Source of the DNA: Perca fluviatilis
Taxonomy: Eukaryota; Chordata; Actinopteri; Perciformes; Percidae
Length of the DNA stretch: 64,000 nucleotides
Direction: 5' to 3'
Assembly: GCF_010015445.1 (NCBI RefSeq)
Contig: NC_053123.1
Coordinates: 7,083,434 to 7,147,433 of the forward strand
Part shown: positions 61,796 to 64,000 of the stretch, piece after piece
Position numbering within the stretch: the stretch's first letter is position 1
How the letters are laid out: every line of letters starts with the position of its first letter
The notes under the pieces: generated by a model
Told to the model about the DNA's origin: nothing
What the model saw: the letters and a program-made list of their open reading frames with translations, nothing else
Databases searched by the model: none
Translations under genes and position numbers: made by a program

Positions 61796-62455
61796 GGGGG
61801 TAAGCTTCGCTTCAGAACTCAAACCTCCGATGGCGCCATTTTGTTGCTACAAAGGTATCACCTCCTGTTAGCATTCCACTGACCGCCATTTTTTTTTTTA
61901 CGTCACTTGACTGCGAATAACTTTACATCTGAAGCGTTTAAAGACTCTATTTGTCCATTGTTTAGTTCTAAAGAAACACGACAATGTATAAAAGGCTCCA
62001 TTACCTTGTATCTCACGTTATGGCCCCGTAGCAGACGTTTTTGTAAAAATAGGCTAACGATTGTGTCATAACCAAGTGACTTACTGTCGCACAGTAGAGG
62101 AATTACCGTATAGTACAGGAGAAGCTTGCAGGCAGTTTCGACTTACATTAGCTGTTTAGGTTTAATTGCTAATGTTAAATAGCATTTTAGTTAGCAGTAA
62201 TTAGCCTGTGCCCATGTTATCTCCTTACATACACCTACACTCTCCGTCTCTGTAAGATTGGGAATGATTGAGATATCTCTTGGCACAGCTACCAGAAGAC
62301 TTCCAACTTTCAGACAGGTTGCTCACGTCACATTTATGTTGTCTCTCTCAGTTGGAGGCTGCGCAGTAAAGCAAGGTATCACCGGAAAAGTGCTTCTCAT
62401 AGCCTTCACTGGTCTCCGTCCAGAGCAACGGGATCTATTGGTCCATTATATATAT
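61796..62455 (-). repeat. Dispersed repeat family A, copy 3 (inverted)
   Basis: Reverse-complement copy of 28950-29560, about 33 kb away. It keeps about 16 extra bases near 62067-62090 (AGTGACTTACTGTCGCAC region) that are missing from copy 1, so copy 3 is nearer full length. It ends at CATTATATATATGTCAATG. Confidence 0.8.
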
Positions 62456-64000
62456 GTCAATGATATGTACCCGTGTATATATGCAGTCAAGAGCATGCCA
62501 GACCTGTAGGTGGCAGTGTAACGAGAAGCTCAAGCCCACGTTAGCCAATCAGAATCCCGACAATAGCAACAACAGCAACCAATCACGTCCTCTTTCTCTC
62601 TCTTGGCTGCCTAAACCTCCGTTTGTCTCACATGCAAACGTGCAAACGAAGTTTTCCAAAATCTCCACTTTGGCCGGAGTTTTTAGAAATAATCGTTTTC
62701 TGTGATAAAAAAAAACTGGGTTTTTCGTGTAAATGAGAGGCCAAACCACAGGAAAATATCTGCGTCTTCCCTTCGTGTAAACGGGGCCTTAAGCTGTGGA
62801 TGGATGGATAGGCCTAAAGGTTATTTTGTAATTTGGGTGAAGCGACCCTTGTGATTTTGACTCCATCGTCCGTCTTGTCTTGATTTTATATAGAGCACTC
62901 TAAATCCGCAAACTGTGCTACAGTATGTAAGTAGGGGTTGAGCAAATGAACCACTCACATTCACTAAAATTAATCCCCCACTACCCTATTACCTACACTC
63001 AGATTTACTAGATTAAAATGCTATGACCTACAGTTATTTCCAAACTCGCAATGGCCTCAGCGACAGCGAGCTTAACTACATGTTTCCCTGGGAACTATAA
63101 GTCAAACATGCAAGTCGCTAGGATCATGACATGAACAACATATATAAAGACCACAAACAATATTTGAATGTTATAAAATCTTTATTGATGTATACAATAC
63201 TAATTTCTGAAAGGAAATGCCTGCATGTTTACAAGATGCTTGAAACAGGAGGAGTTCATTTAAACACTCAAGTGGCAGGGTATCTTCTGCTGTGAAGGAA
63301 ACGTCTTTGGTTTAAGTGGTTAACTAAACGAACAGGCCATAAAAAGGTAAGAACTCTGTATGAACAAAGATGATGTTAAAACATGATATCACTACCTGAC
63401 AAATGCTGCAGATGGTGTTTGAACCTTCTATCAAAATAAGCTTTCACATATGACCCAGATAAAACCGTCTGATTTCATGGCAGATAAAAACACACACACA
63501 CACATACACAGATCTAGATATTACATTTCCAAAATGATCAGACAGAGCTATCACCAAAGTAACACATGTGCATGACTAAGCAGAAAATACCTCAAAGCCA
63601 GTCATATTTTAACCTCTACAGTACAAAGAATGTACACATAAGCCTAGTGTTTAATCCCTTTTCAGTAAGATGATTTATGCATAGAAGAGAGAGAGAAAAA
63701 AAAAATCATCTGTATGAGTAAGCACATTTAATAAACACAGGTAATACGATCTTTAAAATCATTTAGGTCTATTCATCTCCTTCTTACAGATAACATTGAA
63801 GCAAACTGGCTTTGTTGTTTTTTTGTAATGCATGATTTTTGCATAGTTAAATATCATAATATGTGGGGCACCATATTTTGACTTTCAGAAGTTAGGAATC
63901 CATTACTTATATACCGTAGAAGAAATATAATGGATGTAGTGGGGTCTAGGTAATGGAAACCTGCAGTGCCAGAGATTGGTATGCATACCCCCTACAATGT
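62456..64000. other. Non-coding right end; possible 3' UTR of a minus-strand gene
   Basis: No coding frame found. TTTATT at 63180-63185 reads AATAAA on the minus strand, and the following 800 bases lack repeats. The end could therefore be the 3' UTR of a gene lying beyond the window. Very weak evidence. Confidence 0.2.

Overview
The window is nuclear DNA from a bony fish, most likely a percomorph teleost. The genes are intron-rich with GT-AG (and occasional GC-AG) junctions. Their products match vertebrate SPEG, a CXCR1/CXCR2-type chemokine receptor and NABP1. The intergenic DNA is full of teleost-type Tc1, hAT, Harbinger-like, SINE and MITE elements. All three protein-coding genes and the one tRNA gene lie on the minus strand.

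Layout. Positions 63-41835 hold speg, the giant striated-muscle double kinase, reading right to left. I could place 38 coding exons, from the initiator Met (41835) to the middle of the second kinase domain (63). The 3' end lies outside the window. Reading phase is consistent at every junction except exon 2 to exon 3, where one exon of 3n+1 length appears to be missing from my model. The domain order is Ig, Ser/Pro-rich linker, Ig x5, FN3, Ig x2, kinase 1, long inter-kinase linker, Ig, FN3, Pro-rich linker, kinase 2. This is the vertebrate SPEG plan of nine Ig, two FN3 and two kinase domains. Intron 1 (15.6 kb) is a graveyard of transposons: two Harbinger-like remnants, a 2.5-kb hAT with perfect 8-bp target duplications that itself carries a SINE, and a MITE with a nested repeat.

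Positions 41836-48633 are intergenic. They contain a TTAA-flanked composite repeat that carries a LINE endonuclease fragment and tandem copies, a (TAG)n microsatellite and a perfect 33-bp palindrome. Positions 48634-50111 are a two-exon cxcr1/2-like receptor. At 51888-53525 lies a complete Tc1/mariner element with an uninterrupted 346-residue DD34E transposase and long IR/DR-type terminal repeats, followed by a 424-bp hAT MITE with a perfect 8-bp duplication. Positions 56534-59195 are nabp1, six exons, complete. A tRNA-Ser(CGA) follows at 60694-60775. The last 3 kb contains an inverted copy of a repeat also found in speg intron 1, and may hold the 3' UTR of a further gene.

The genes do not form a pathway. 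speg acts at the triad of striated muscle, the receptor acts in leukocyte chemotaxis and nabp1 in DNA repair. I found no CRISPR, operon or phage-like system. The most noteworthy signals are structural: the apparently intact Tc1 element, a SINE seven bases from a kept splice site, GC-AG introns, a 27-nt microexon inside a kinase fold, a possible unassigned exon, and the palindrome.
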